NCBI RefSeq assembly: GCF_026340565.1
Contig: NZ_JAPEPB010000001.1
Span: 8,451,067-8,515,066 of the forward strand
DNA length: 64,000 bases
Direction of reading: 5' to 3'
DNA from: Kitasatospora sp. NBC_01287
Lineage (GTDB): Bacteria > Actinomycetota > Actinomycetes > Streptomycetales > Streptomycetaceae
Part shown: positions 17,246 through 24,626 of the stretch, in pieces
Numbering within the stretch: position 1 is the first letter of the stretch
How the letters are laid out: every line of letters begins with the position of its first letter
Program-made: the position numbers and the translations under genes
The notes under the pieces: model-generated
Seen by the model: the letters and a program-made list of their open reading frames with translations, nothing else
Database searches by the model: none
What the model was told of the DNA's origin: nothing

Positions 17246-17264
17246 GGCCCGCACGTGGCGGGCC
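17246..17264. terminator. Small terminator hairpin upstream of the major tail gene
   Basis: A 7-bp GC stem (17246-17252 with 17258-17264), loop ACGTG, followed in the leftward RNA by CUUUCGCAUGCCC. It lies between a small structural gene and the major tail gene and may reduce read-through so that stoichiometry is set. Confidence 0.6.
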
Positions 17265-17286
17265 CGGACGTGGTGCGCAGGGAGGG

Positions 17287-17649
17287 TCAGATGACGCCGA
17301 TGTACTGCACGAGCGCGACGGTCACGTTGGCCGCCGTCCCGAAATTCACGGTCATCACACCGCCGAGGGTCTCGTCGCTCGGGAACGGGCCGATGACGTT
17401 CGTCGCTGACGCGGTCAGCGTCGGCGTGAGCGGGGCGACAGCCTGACCCTCGATCGTCGTGCCGATCGGAATCGAGCACGTCGACCCGCCGGAGGCGACA
17501 GCGATGACCAGGAACTCCCGGCCGGTGTTCGCCCACGTCACACCGGTGTTTGAGCCGAGCGTTCCGGCTGCCATGAGCGTCGTGAGATTGAGAGGCGCGG
17601 AAGCGCCCGTCCTGGGGAGCTGGGTGGGGGAGAGACTGAGCAGGCTCAT
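17287..17649 (-). CDS. Small beta-rich structural protein
   Basis: The 120-residue protein is rich in Thr, Val, Ala and Gly, with short strands (EFLVIAVASGG, GVMTVNFGTAANVTVALVQYIGVI). It resembles small virion decoration or tail-associated proteins in composition only; no family is recognised. The start ATG overlaps the stop of the 59-residue gene upstream. It lies within the head-tail connector cluster. Confidence 0.7.
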   Translation of the reverse strand: MSLLSLSPTQLPRTGASAPLNLTTLMAAGTLGSNTGVTWANTGREFLVIAVASGGSTCSIPIGTTIEGQAVAPLTPTLTASATNVIGPFPSDETLGGVMTVNFGTAANVTVALVQYIGVI

Positions 17650-17822
17650 GGCGTCATGTCCTTCTGCGCGCTCCCCCTCGGGGCCGGCGCAAGGTCGGGG
17701 TCGGTGGGTGCAGCGGCCGGTTCGACGAGGAGGCCCTGCGAGCGCAGCACCTGCACCTCGTCCAGTGGCACTTCAATCGGGCCGGGGAAAATCGTCGTCT
17801 GAACGGTGGCGTACTCGGCCAC
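17646..17822 (-). CDS. Small connector-cluster protein
   Basis: The protein has about 58 residues. The GTG at 17822 is preferred because GAGAGGA lies 6 bases upstream; a GTG five codons earlier is also open. The sequence (YATVQTTIFPGPIEVPLDEV) is short and contains a strand followed by a VQVLRSQGLLVE helix, a common layout in small actinophage head-tail proteins of unknown function. It overlaps the next gene by ATGA. Confidence 0.6.
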   Translation of the reverse strand: MAEYATVQTTIFPGPIEVPLDEVQVLRSQGLLVEPAAAPTDPDLAPAPRGSAQKDMTP

Positions 17823-17833
17823 AGCGGGTCCTC

Positions 17834-18334
17834 TCACTCGAAGACATCGGTGGGTGCTACCCAGGACAGGACCAAGTCCCCCTGGTAGCAGGCGTAATCA
17901 CCCTGGTCGTCATAAAGCCGCCGGAAAGCCGTGGCCAGGTAGGCGCCTTGCACCACGGCCTGCGGGTAGGTGACGCCCGCGGCGGACAGCGCCAGCGGAC
18001 GCGGAATGCGGCGCCGGTCCCACGTCGCGTACCTGATCGCCGAAGCGAGCGCCGCGGCCTTGTGCCAGGGCGGTTTGTTGCTGCCTGGCACAGCAGCCCA
18101 ACAGTCGACCTGCAGCACCGGCCGGTTGATGGGCAGCAGCGGGTCCGGGGTCCCCCCGATGACCGACACGGTGATGAAGCCGGTCGCGATCCACGGTGCG
18201 ACCAGGCCCTGCGGATCAACATCCGGGGGCAGTTGGGTGCCGACCATGGTTGGTGTGAGGCCCGGGATCGAGCCGAGCCATGCGGCCGCGACGAGTTCAT
18301 CGTTCGGCAGTAGCGGCAGGGAAGGAGTCGTCAC
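17834..18334 (-). CDS. Tail terminator/completion protein
   Basis: The 166-residue protein is compatible with tail terminators: PVLQVDCWAAVPG (about 68-80) is the conserved strand of the family that caps the tail tube. PPWHKAAALASAIRYAT follows as the long helix, and ATAFRRLYDDQGDYACYQGDL is the C-terminal strand pair. Gene order (connector, gp10-like, terminator, tail tube) matches siphoviruses. Confidence 0.78.
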   Translation of the reverse strand: MTTPSLPLLPNDELVAAAWLGSIPGLTPTMVGTQLPPDVDPQGLVAPWIATGFITVSVIGGTPDPLLPINRPVLQVDCWAAVPGSNKPPWHKAAALASAIRYATWDRRRIPRPLALSAAGVTYPQAVVQGAYLATAFRRLYDDQGDYACYQGDLVLSWVAPTDVFE

Positions 18335-18352
18335 AGGTCACCCCCTGCTGTG

Positions 18353-18733
18353 CTACTCGCCGCGCTCCTTGAAAAGCGCCGGACGTAGAAAGGGCTGGGG
18401 GCGTGTGCCCGGGTGGTCGACTTTTCCGACTGGATGGCCAGCACCCGGCCAGAACAGCGCCCTACGGTCCCGGGGCAGGATGACGTGCGGCCGCGTACCC
18501 AGCTCCACGTACGCCGCGTACGTGCGACCGTCGTCACCGCCCGTCGCGGAGACGATCAAGTCGCCGTCCTCGAGGTGGTGCTCGATGCTCTCCTGCAGTG
18601 CCCCGGTGCGCTCCGGGCAGTACCGTTTGGCGTCGCTGACGATGTCCGGGCCGAGCCTGTCCGTGAGGAAAGCCTCCACCGCGGCGCTGACCTCGGCGTG
18701 CCACGAGTCGTCAATGTCGACGCGGTTCGTCAT
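18353..18733 (-). CDS. HK97 gp10-like head-tail joining protein
   Basis: The 126-residue protein from MTNRVDIDDSWHAEV has the gp10-family layout: an N-terminal helix (VSAAVEAFLTDRLG), then DAKRYCPERTGALQESIEHH. The latter is the conserved A-P-x-x-T-G-x-L-x-x-S-I pattern with CPERTGALQESI here. A strand with AAYVELGTRPH and a C-terminal QPFLRPAL end it. It acts in head-tail joining. Confidence 0.85.
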   Translation of the reverse strand: MTNRVDIDDSWHAEVSAAVEAFLTDRLGPDIVSDAKRYCPERTGALQESIEHHLEDGDLIVSATGGDDGRTYAAYVELGTRPHVILPRDRRALFWPGAGHPVGKVDHPGTRPQPFLRPALFKERGE

Positions 18734-18741
18734 GGCGCCCC

Positions 18742-19152
18742 CTAGTCCGAGGTGACGTTGATACCTGAACGCATGCGCAGGGTGAGGACTTTCGGGGCCG
18801 GGTAGTAGCCGATGCCTGGCTGTTCCCGGATTCCCTCGATCATGTAGTAGTAGCCGGTGGACTCGTCCATCAGCGTGTCCGTGGTCTCGACGTCGACCCA
18901 CGCCGGGACGATGCACTCGATGGCCCGGATGATCTGATTCCGCTGTGAAGCCGCGTCGAAGTAGGTTTGGGAGGTTTCGGCGATCGCTGCCTGCACGCCC
19001 GTGTACCGGGGGATCCCGACGTCGGAGAGGTCCCCGTACGGGTTCGCCTCGACACCCCGCATGATCGTGATCGTGCGGTTGAGGAACCGCAGAGCCCCGG
19101 CGCCGCCCGTCGCACCACCGCTGCCGCCGCGCGCGGTGCGGGTGCGCGCCAT
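18742..19152 (-). CDS. Head-tail stopper-like protein
   Basis: The 136-residue protein follows the adaptor gene by a stop/start overlap. ITIMRGVEANPYGD begins a small beta-barrel region, and YYYMIEGIREQPGIGYYPAPK resembles the head closure/stopper family of siphoviruses. Gly/Ala-rich residues 8-20 are likely disordered. Assignment rests on order between adaptor and gp10-like genes. Confidence 0.75.
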   Translation of the reverse strand: MARTRTARGGSGGATGGAGALRFLNRTITIMRGVEANPYGDLSDVGIPRYTGVQAAIAETSQTYFDAASQRNQIIRAIECIVPAWVDVETTDTLMDESTGYYYMIEGIREQPGIGYYPAPKVLTLRMRSGINVTSD

Positions 19153-20087
19153 CACGCGACCCGCCGGTAGTCGTCAAGGATCATCTCGACCTCCTCAGCG
19201 AGGACGGTCGTGCCGCCGGCCATCTGCCCGGACAGGGACTGCGTGGAGATCGCGTCGATCGTCTCCAACGCCATCACCGAAGCCTGCAACGCGGTGGCCC
19301 GGATGACGTCCGGCGGCAGTGCGGACAGGACCGCGTCCGAGCTGTGGTTGAACGTCAGGGGCTGGGACAAGGTGAGCACGCCTGGCCCGGCCTGCACCGC
19401 GCCAGCGACCCCGGGCAGCTGCACCGGAACCGTCGCCGCAACCGATGCCACCTCGACCAGCTCCGTCGACACCCCGTCGTACAGGAAGCCGACAGCCCCG
19501 GCCCATCCGGTGACATCATCCACAAGCACGGTCTGGGCGCCAGCGGTTGCGGTTGCGGTCAGCCCGGCGTGCGGGTGACCCGACTGGTAGGACGTCATCA
19601 CGTCCCAGCCGCCACGACCGCGGTCCCAGGTGATGTAACCCGGTGCCACATCAATGACGTTGCCGCCCGACGGGCCGGTGTCCGGCGTCGGTGCTGCCGT
19701 CATGATCACCGGCTGCCTGATCTTCCACTGCCCGGCCGGCACCACCGTCCACTGCTGTGGGAACGCAGTGGACGGTGACGTCTGAATGGCCTCGACCGCG
19801 GTCACAGGCCAGCGGCGCGTCACGATCGTGCCCCTGCAGGTGGACCGGTCCGAAGCGATCCGCGGCAACCCCGGCCCGGAGCCCGTCTCCGTGTTGATGA
19901 CAGCCCGCAACGGCTGCCGGCAGTACCGGTCCACCGCCGACGTTGCCTGCCAACACACCTGCGCCAACTGGGCGGCCTGCTGCTGGGTGTTGGCCGTGAG
20001 CGTTGGGACAACGGTCCAGGAGATCCCGGCTGGCGCCGAGGTGAGCATCGCCGGTGTGATGTACGGCGTAGCAGGCATCTGCATCAC
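19152..20087 (-). CDS. Head-tail adaptor protein with inserted beta domain
   Basis: The protein has 311 residues. The N-terminal AAQLAQVCWQATSAVDRYCRQPLR and C-terminal VIRATALQASVMALETIDAI with EEVEMILDDYRRVA match the helical gp6/gp15 adaptor family that binds the portal. Between them lies a region (about 110-230) with VLVDDVTGWAGAVGFLYDG, a beta domain not usually present in short adaptors. An extra domain that decorates the connector is an inference. The start is the first of two ATGs in MMQMPATP. Confidence 0.8.
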   Translation of the reverse strand: MMQMPATPYITPAMLTSAPAGISWTVVPTLTANTQQQAAQLAQVCWQATSAVDRYCRQPLRAVINTETGSGPGLPRIASDRSTCRGTIVTRRWPVTAVEAIQTSPSTAFPQQWTVVPAGQWKIRQPVIMTAAPTPDTGPSGGNVIDVAPGYITWDRGRGGWDVMTSYQSGHPHAGLTATATAGAQTVLVDDVTGWAGAVGFLYDGVSTELVEVASVAATVPVQLPGVAGAVQAGPGVLTLSQPLTFNHSSDAVLSALPPDVIRATALQASVMALETIDAISTQSLSGQMAGGTTVLAEEVEMILDDYRRVA

Positions 20088-20101
20088 CGCCGTTCATCTG
20101 T

Positions 20102-20437
20102 CTACTCGGCGCCTCGAGAGGAGGTGGTTCGCTTGGACGTTCGCTTGGCCGGGGTCTCAGCAGCCGACTGCTCCCGGAAATTGCTCTGGGCGTTCACCAG
20201 CTGCTCGACCGCCTGCAGCAGTGTCGCCGGGTCCTTGCGGCGCTCGACCTCCTCGGCGATCAGCCTGTGCTGCCGCTCGATGTCGGTCTCCCAGATCCGC
20301 GCCCCACGCACAGCGAAGCCGTGCTCCCTGGCAGCGAGTGGATCGGGCAGGTCGAAGCCGCCGTCCGCGTCGGCTTCGAAATGACCATATTCGGGGTCGT
20401 CGAGCGCGGTGGCGCCCGTGCGCGAGTACAGGCGCAT
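20102..20437 (-). CDS. Small capsid-cluster protein
   Basis: The 111-residue protein has an acidic N-terminal half (LDDPEYGHFEADADGGFDLP) and a helical C-terminal half (IAEEVERRKDPATLLQAVEQL). The basic tail (PAKRTSKRTTSSRG) is followed by the adaptor gene. No family is recognised. It could be a head maturation or connector accessory protein. Confidence 0.7.
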   Translation of the reverse strand: MRLYSRTGATALDDPEYGHFEADADGGFDLPDPLAAREHGFAVRGARIWETDIERQHRLIAEEVERRKDPATLLQAVEQLVNAQSNFREQSAAETPAKRTSKRTTSSRGAE

Positions 20438-20481
20438 GCCTGCTCTCCAATCGGCAGTGAGGGTGGGTGATGTGCTGTCGG

Positions 20482-20919
20482 TCAGCGTCCGAACAGGGAG
20501 AACGAGACGCCACTGAATACCGGGCTTCCAGTTCCAGTGACGACCCAGCGGATCCTGCCGTTGAGGGTCAGGTTGTAACCGGTCGAGATGTTGCCCCAGA
20601 CGGGTGTCGCGAAGCCGAGGACGACACCGGAGATCGCGGTGGGGTTTGAGGTGAGGACCCAGTTGCCGAACGCGTCCTGAACGTCGAAGAACACAGCGAG
20701 CCCCGGGCTACTCCCTGCCACCGATCCGACGTTGACGATCAGCAAGCCGTTCGAGACCGCCGACACGTCGATGACACCACCGACCTGGTTCGTCAGCTGG
20801 TTTTTGACGTTCGCGGTCACGGTGTCCGAGTTGCTGTTCAGCGTCAGGCCGTCGGCGCGGAATAGTTCCTGGGTGCTGGCAAGTGTGGTGAACGGGGCTG
20901 TTGCCCGCGTGGGCGCCAT
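20482..20919 (-). CDS. Probable capsid decoration protein
   Basis: The 145-residue protein is almost entirely beta and rich in Ser, Thr, Val and Asn (NSNSDTVTANVKNQLTNQVG, GLLIVNVGSVAGSSPGLAVFFDV). It is the first gene after the major capsid terminator, where head decoration or fibre proteins are found. Function is inferred from context. Confidence 0.7.
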   Translation of the reverse strand: MAPTRATAPFTTLASTQELFRADGLTLNSNSDTVTANVKNQLTNQVGGVIDVSAVSNGLLIVNVGSVAGSSPGLAVFFDVQDAFGNWVLTSNPTAISGVVLGFATPVWGNISTGYNLTLNGRIRWVVTGTGSPVFSGVSFSLFGR

Positions 20920-20955
20920 CGCACCTCCTGTAGGACTGGCGAGGGAAAGGCGTCA

Positions 20956-20993
20956 CCTGCCACCTGGGATGCTGACACACCCCAGGTGGCAGG
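20956..20993. terminator. Terminator downstream of the major capsid gene
   Basis: A perfect 13-bp stem (20956-20968 with 20981-20993) with a 12-base loop lies 23 bases after the capsid stop. It is the strongest hairpin in the head region and would partly limit read-through into connector genes. Confidence 0.8.
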
Positions 20994-21015
20994 AAGCAGG
21001 TGAAATCAGTGCCGG

Positions 21016-22509
21016 TCAGGCCACATTGGACAAGACCGCCATCGCCACAGGCGCTCGGTTCACGAAGGCACCGAGAGACTCGATCTCGTAGTCGACTCGG
21101 GGCCCCCCACCTGCGGTGTTCGCCAGACGGGCGCTCGCGTAGTCGTACCGGTAGGTGTCGCGCAGGGCCCGGTACTCCAGCACGTTGGACACATTGGCCT
21201 GCGGGAACGGAACCCTGTCCGTTCGCGCGACGATGGTGCCGGGCGGCACCGACGGGTGAACCTCGATCGGCACCTCGATGCCGCCGGCGGGTGCGTTGAT
21301 GACGCTGCCGACCCGGCCACCCGCGGTGACGTTGAGACGCCCCGAGGAGTCGGTGTTGAGGAACGTCGTCGCGCCGGTCGACCCGAGGATGAGGGTCGCG
21401 GTCTCCTGCGCCTGCGCCGCGTTCATCATCAGCGCCGTGGGGCTGCACTTGACGGCGTTCCACAGCGGCAGGAACAGGTACTGGTTGAACTCGTTGATGC
21501 TGCCGCCGCCCAGGGTCAGCCCGGCCCCGTCCAGGGAGGAGAACGTCGACGGGTTGGTGTTGGCGGTCCCGGACTGCACCCACTGGCCGGTCGAGGAGTA
21601 GTCGCCGGACAGGGAGGCGAGGAGCCCGTCGTACTGGGTGGGGTCACCGGAGTTGTTGTCCGCGGCCGTGTTGATGGTCGGGACCGTGTTCGCGGTGCCC
21701 TTCCAGTTCACGGACAGGTCGGGGACGGCGAGGCCGGAGGGGAGGGCGTTGTTGGCGGAGATGACCGAGGTCATGGTGACCGTGTTGACCGTGGTGGTGG
21801 TGTAGTAGTACCAGGTGGTGCCGTTCGCGGACTGGAACCAGTCGTAGCAGACGGCACCCCGCACCGCGCCAACCGTCGCGGTGAGGCTGTTGGTTGTGCC
21901 GGAACCGAACGTGGTGTTCGCCGAGTTGCCCTGGCTGTTGCCGGTCCCGTAGTAGTAGCCGATCCCGGTGCGAGCAGCGACACCGACGTACACCTGGACA
22001 GCACCGATCGATCCGCCGGTGGCGTGCTGGGTCAGGGTGGGCGCGGCCGGCCGGGCCAGCGGGAAACTCTGGGCGCCGACGAGCGCGCGGTCGTCACCGA
22101 TCAGCACCTGGTTCAGGGTCTGGAAGGTTGCGACGGCGTTGGCGTCGGAGTAGCCCTTGGAGAAATCCTGCGCGTCGAGGGTGACGGTGCCACCCATGCC
22201 GGAGCGCATGTACTTCGCCTGAAAATCCTGCTCAGAGACCTTGGAGACGTTCGCCGCGTAGTCCAGGCCCATGAACGGGCTGGGCTGGGCGCTGGTGTTG
22301 TTGAGGATGGCCCTCCACACGGCGTAGGGGTTGCCGTCTGTGGCGGTGACGCGCGGGATGGCGTCGCGGGCGGGGGTGACGACCGGGACGAGCTGGACGA
22401 GCGGCCCGAGATCGTAGGAGTACAGGCCGGTTGCGGTGGTGATGCCGTTGGTGGAGGCCTTGGCGATCGCCGCGAGGGTGGCCTCCGTCATTTCCTGCTG
22501 GGTGTTCAT
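21016..22509 (-). CDS. Major capsid protein
   Basis: The 497-residue protein starts at MNTQQEMTEATLAAI after GCAGG. The N-terminal helix, LVPVVTPARDAIPRVTATDG (about 36-55) and the C-terminal segment (PQANVSNVLEYRALRDTYRY, RLANTAGGGPRVDYEIESLG) fit an HK97-fold capsid protein of the large actinophage type. Residues about 150-280 are Gly/Ser/Thr/Asn-rich (GYYYGTGNSQGNSANTTFGS), which looks like an inserted surface domain. Position, flanked by terminators and after scaffold and protease genes, is diagnostic. Confidence 0.88.
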   Translation of the reverse strand: MNTQQEMTEATLAAIAKASTNGITTATGLYSYDLGPLVQLVPVVTPARDAIPRVTATDGNPYAVWRAILNNTSAQPSPFMGLDYAANVSKVSEQDFQAKYMRSGMGGTVTLDAQDFSKGYSDANAVATFQTLNQVLIGDDRALVGAQSFPLARPAAPTLTQHATGGSIGAVQVYVGVAARTGIGYYYGTGNSQGNSANTTFGSGTTNSLTATVGAVRGAVCYDWFQSANGTTWYYYTTTTVNTVTMTSVISANNALPSGLAVPDLSVNWKGTANTVPTINTAADNNSGDPTQYDGLLASLSGDYSSTGQWVQSGTANTNPSTFSSLDGAGLTLGGGSINEFNQYLFLPLWNAVKCSPTALMMNAAQAQETATLILGSTGATTFLNTDSSGRLNVTAGGRVGSVINAPAGGIEVPIEVHPSVPPGTIVARTDRVPFPQANVSNVLEYRALRDTYRYDYASARLANTAGGGPRVDYEIESLGAFVNRAPVAMAVLSNVA

Positions 22510-22533
22510 GAGCACCTGCTTCGGGGTATGCGA

Positions 22534-22566
22534 AAGCCCCCGACGGCGTTGGCCGGTCGGGGGCTT
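22534..22566. terminator. Terminator/attenuator before the capsid gene
   Basis: An 11-bp stem (22534-22544 with 22556-22566) around an 11-base loop. It lies between the scaffold stop and the capsid start and shares the UUUCGCAU tail with two other hairpins of the late operon. Confidence 0.75.
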
Positions 22567-22588
22567 CGAAGTGGGTGGGGCGCTGGGG

Positions 22589-24238
22589 TTAGCCGCGCTG
22601 CTGGAGCTGGTCGAACGCGAGGCGGGCCTGCTGGTTCATGAGGGCCGCGATGTTTCGCTGTTCGACGGCGTCGGTGGAGGCCATGAGGCTCTTCTTGAGT
22701 TCCTGGGCCTTGCCGACGTCGATGGCCGGGGCGCCGTGGTTCTGTCCGCGAAGGTGCTGCGGGACGGGACCGGCCCCCTGGGTGAAGACCTTCGGCTCGG
22801 CGGGCTGCTCTTCCAGCGTCCCGATGCGGCCCTTGAGCGTCTCGACGAGTTCCGCCAGTTCGAGGACCGCATCGCCGGTCTTGGCGATCTTTTCGGCCTG
22901 GGTGGCGCTGTGCTTCGTCATGGCGTCTTCGACCGCGGCCAGGAGGCTGCTCTTGAACATGTCCGAGAGGGTGGTGTCGTCGGTCTGCTTGGTGACTGCG
23001 CCGTCGTCGGGGGTGGCGTCGGCGGGGGTTCCGGCCTGGTCCGCGGGCTGCGGGTCAAGGTCGGTGGTCTGGGTGGCGTCGTCCGCCGTCTCGGGGGAGT
23101 CGTCTGAGGTGTCGGCGTTGTCGGAGCTATCCATGTCGTCGGGATCGGCTTCCGCGTTCGCGACGGGGGTGATGTCGGCGGGGTCTGCGATGCCGATCAG
23201 CCGGCCCTTCTGGTCGTAGCAGACAACCACGGGGGCCTTCTCGCCGTCGGCCTTTGCCATCGGCTCCTGGGTTCCCATCGCGGGTTCCTGGCCGGACGCG
23301 TCGATGGTGTCGGAACTCTCGGTCGGTACGGGCATGTTCGGCTCCTCGTGTGCGGTCTTGGCGACCACGGGGCCGCTGCTCTTCTCGACAGGTGCGGCGG
23401 GCAGGGATGCGAGCACGTTCTGCAGGCTGTCGACCGCGTCCCGGATCGCCTGCTCGTTCGCCGCGGACAGGCTGCGGCCTGCCTTCGCGATCGGCGCGAG
23501 CGCTTCGAAGGTGGCGAGCGGCGCCACGTCGAATCCTCGAAGCGCCTTGCCGACCTGCTCCATAGCCTCGGTGCACAGCTCGGCCTCGGCCTGCTCGTCG
23601 ACGGCGAATCCGGCGAGGGTGTCGATGACGTAGTCGAGGGCGCACTGGGCGTCCTGCAGGTCCCACGCGTTGTCGGCGTCATCGGGGTCGACGGTGGCAG
23701 CTTCGAGCAGCTCACGGTCGGCGAGGACACCCAGGGCGTTCTTGAGCCGGACCGCGATCGAGATCCACTTCTGGGCGGTGGCCGCGTCGACGGCCTCCCA
23801 GGCGGGGCTGCCGGGCTCGTTGGGGTCGCCAGGGGCGTCGTCGGTGTCGGGTGCGGCGAGGACCACGGTGGGGTCCATGCCGTCGGCGCTGTCGTCGAGT
23901 TCGCCGGTGACGAGCGCCTTGGTGACCCCGTCGTCCTGGGCGTTCCGCTCGCCCGTCTTTGCGACCGGTTCGGCGGGCTCGTGGCGCGCGGCCGCTTCGT
24001 GGATGAGCTTCATGAGCGCGCCGGGGCTGCCTGTCATCGTCACGGTCTCCTCCAGGGCGGGGTCAGGTACGGACTTTCCGATGAGCTCACGCACAAGGTC
24101 CGAGCCCATGAGCCCTGTGCCATCCGCTCGCTTGGCGATCAGGAACGTGGTGCCGTTGGCGGCCTTGTCGACGAGGTCCACGCGGGGGATGTCGGCGTCG
24201 ACGAGCTCGGTGAACTCGTCCTCGGCGCGTGAGGTCAT
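22589..24238 (-). CDS. Scaffold-like head protein
   Basis: The 549-residue protein starts at MTSRAEDEFTELVDADIP. IPRVDLVDKAANGTTFLI (about 17-34) is the segment often found in XkdF-type head proteins. Most of the rest is acidic and low in complexity (DMDSSDNADTSDDSPE), with predicted helices (AVEDAMTKHSATQAEKIAKT, LVETLKGRIGTLEE) near the C-terminus. These properties fit a scaffold that fills the procapsid and is degraded. It lies directly between the protease-like and the capsid genes and overlaps the protease stop by four bases. Confidence 0.75.
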   Translation of the reverse strand: MTSRAEDEFTELVDADIPRVDLVDKAANGTTFLIAKRADGTGLMGSDLVRELIGKSVPDPALEETVTMTGSPGALMKLIHEAAARHEPAEPVAKTGERNAQDDGVTKALVTGELDDSADGMDPTVVLAAPDTDDAPGDPNEPGSPAWEAVDAATAQKWISIAVRLKNALGVLADRELLEAATVDPDDADNAWDLQDAQCALDYVIDTLAGFAVDEQAEAELCTEAMEQVGKALRGFDVAPLATFEALAPIAKAGRSLSAANEQAIRDAVDSLQNVLASLPAAPVEKSSGPVVAKTAHEEPNMPVPTESSDTIDASGQEPAMGTQEPMAKADGEKAPVVVCYDQKGRLIGIADPADITPVANAEADPDDMDSSDNADTSDDSPETADDATQTTDLDPQPADQAGTPADATPDDGAVTKQTDDTTLSDMFKSSLLAAVEDAMTKHSATQAEKIAKTGDAVLELAELVETLKGRIGTLEEQPAEPKVFTQGAGPVPQHLRGQNHGAPAIDVGKAQELKKSLMASTDAVEQRNIAALMNQQARLAFDQLQQRG

Positions 24239-24615
24239 TCGGTGCTCCGTCGTGTGATGCGCCGCGCCTGCCCTTGCGGCGAGAAGCCGGTGATCCGGCC
24301 GGACTTGTAGAGCCGCCACGCGGTCTCGTCGCAGATGCCACCCAGGAGCCAGTCGCCGGCCTTGACGATGGTGCCGTCGCCGACATCCCAGTCGGGGCCC
24401 CGGTAGATGTAGGACTCTGTGACGGTGAAGTGGCCGACGGTTTCCTCGGGTCCGTGGAACAGCCCGACTTCGGCGCCGCCGGGAAGGAAGCTCCATGCGG
24501 CCTTCTCCAGCTCGTCCGCCGAGAAGTAGTCGCGGCCGCCGTCGGCGCCGCGCTGGATGCGCGGGTCGGGTCCGGCCTGGTAGGCGACCCCCAAGAGGTA
24601 ACGCTGCTCAGGCAT
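24235..24615 (-). CDS. XkdF-like prohead protease
   Basis: The 126-residue protein from MPEQRYLLGVAYQAG has the XkdF-like pattern: YLLGVAYQAGPDPRIQRGAD at the start, EVGLFHGPEETVGHFTVTES in the centre, GTIVKAGDWLLGGICDE, and a final RLYKSGRITGFSPQG. This family is predicted to act as a head maturation serine peptidase, encoded between portal and scaffold as here. Catalytic residues cannot be assigned with confidence. Confidence 0.8.
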   Translation of the reverse strand: MPEQRYLLGVAYQAGPDPRIQRGADGGRDYFSADELEKAAWSFLPGGAEVGLFHGPEETVGHFTVTESYIYRGPDWDVGDGTIVKAGDWLLGGICDETAWRLYKSGRITGFSPQGQARRITRRSTE

Positions 24616-24626
24616 TTGGCCACCTC

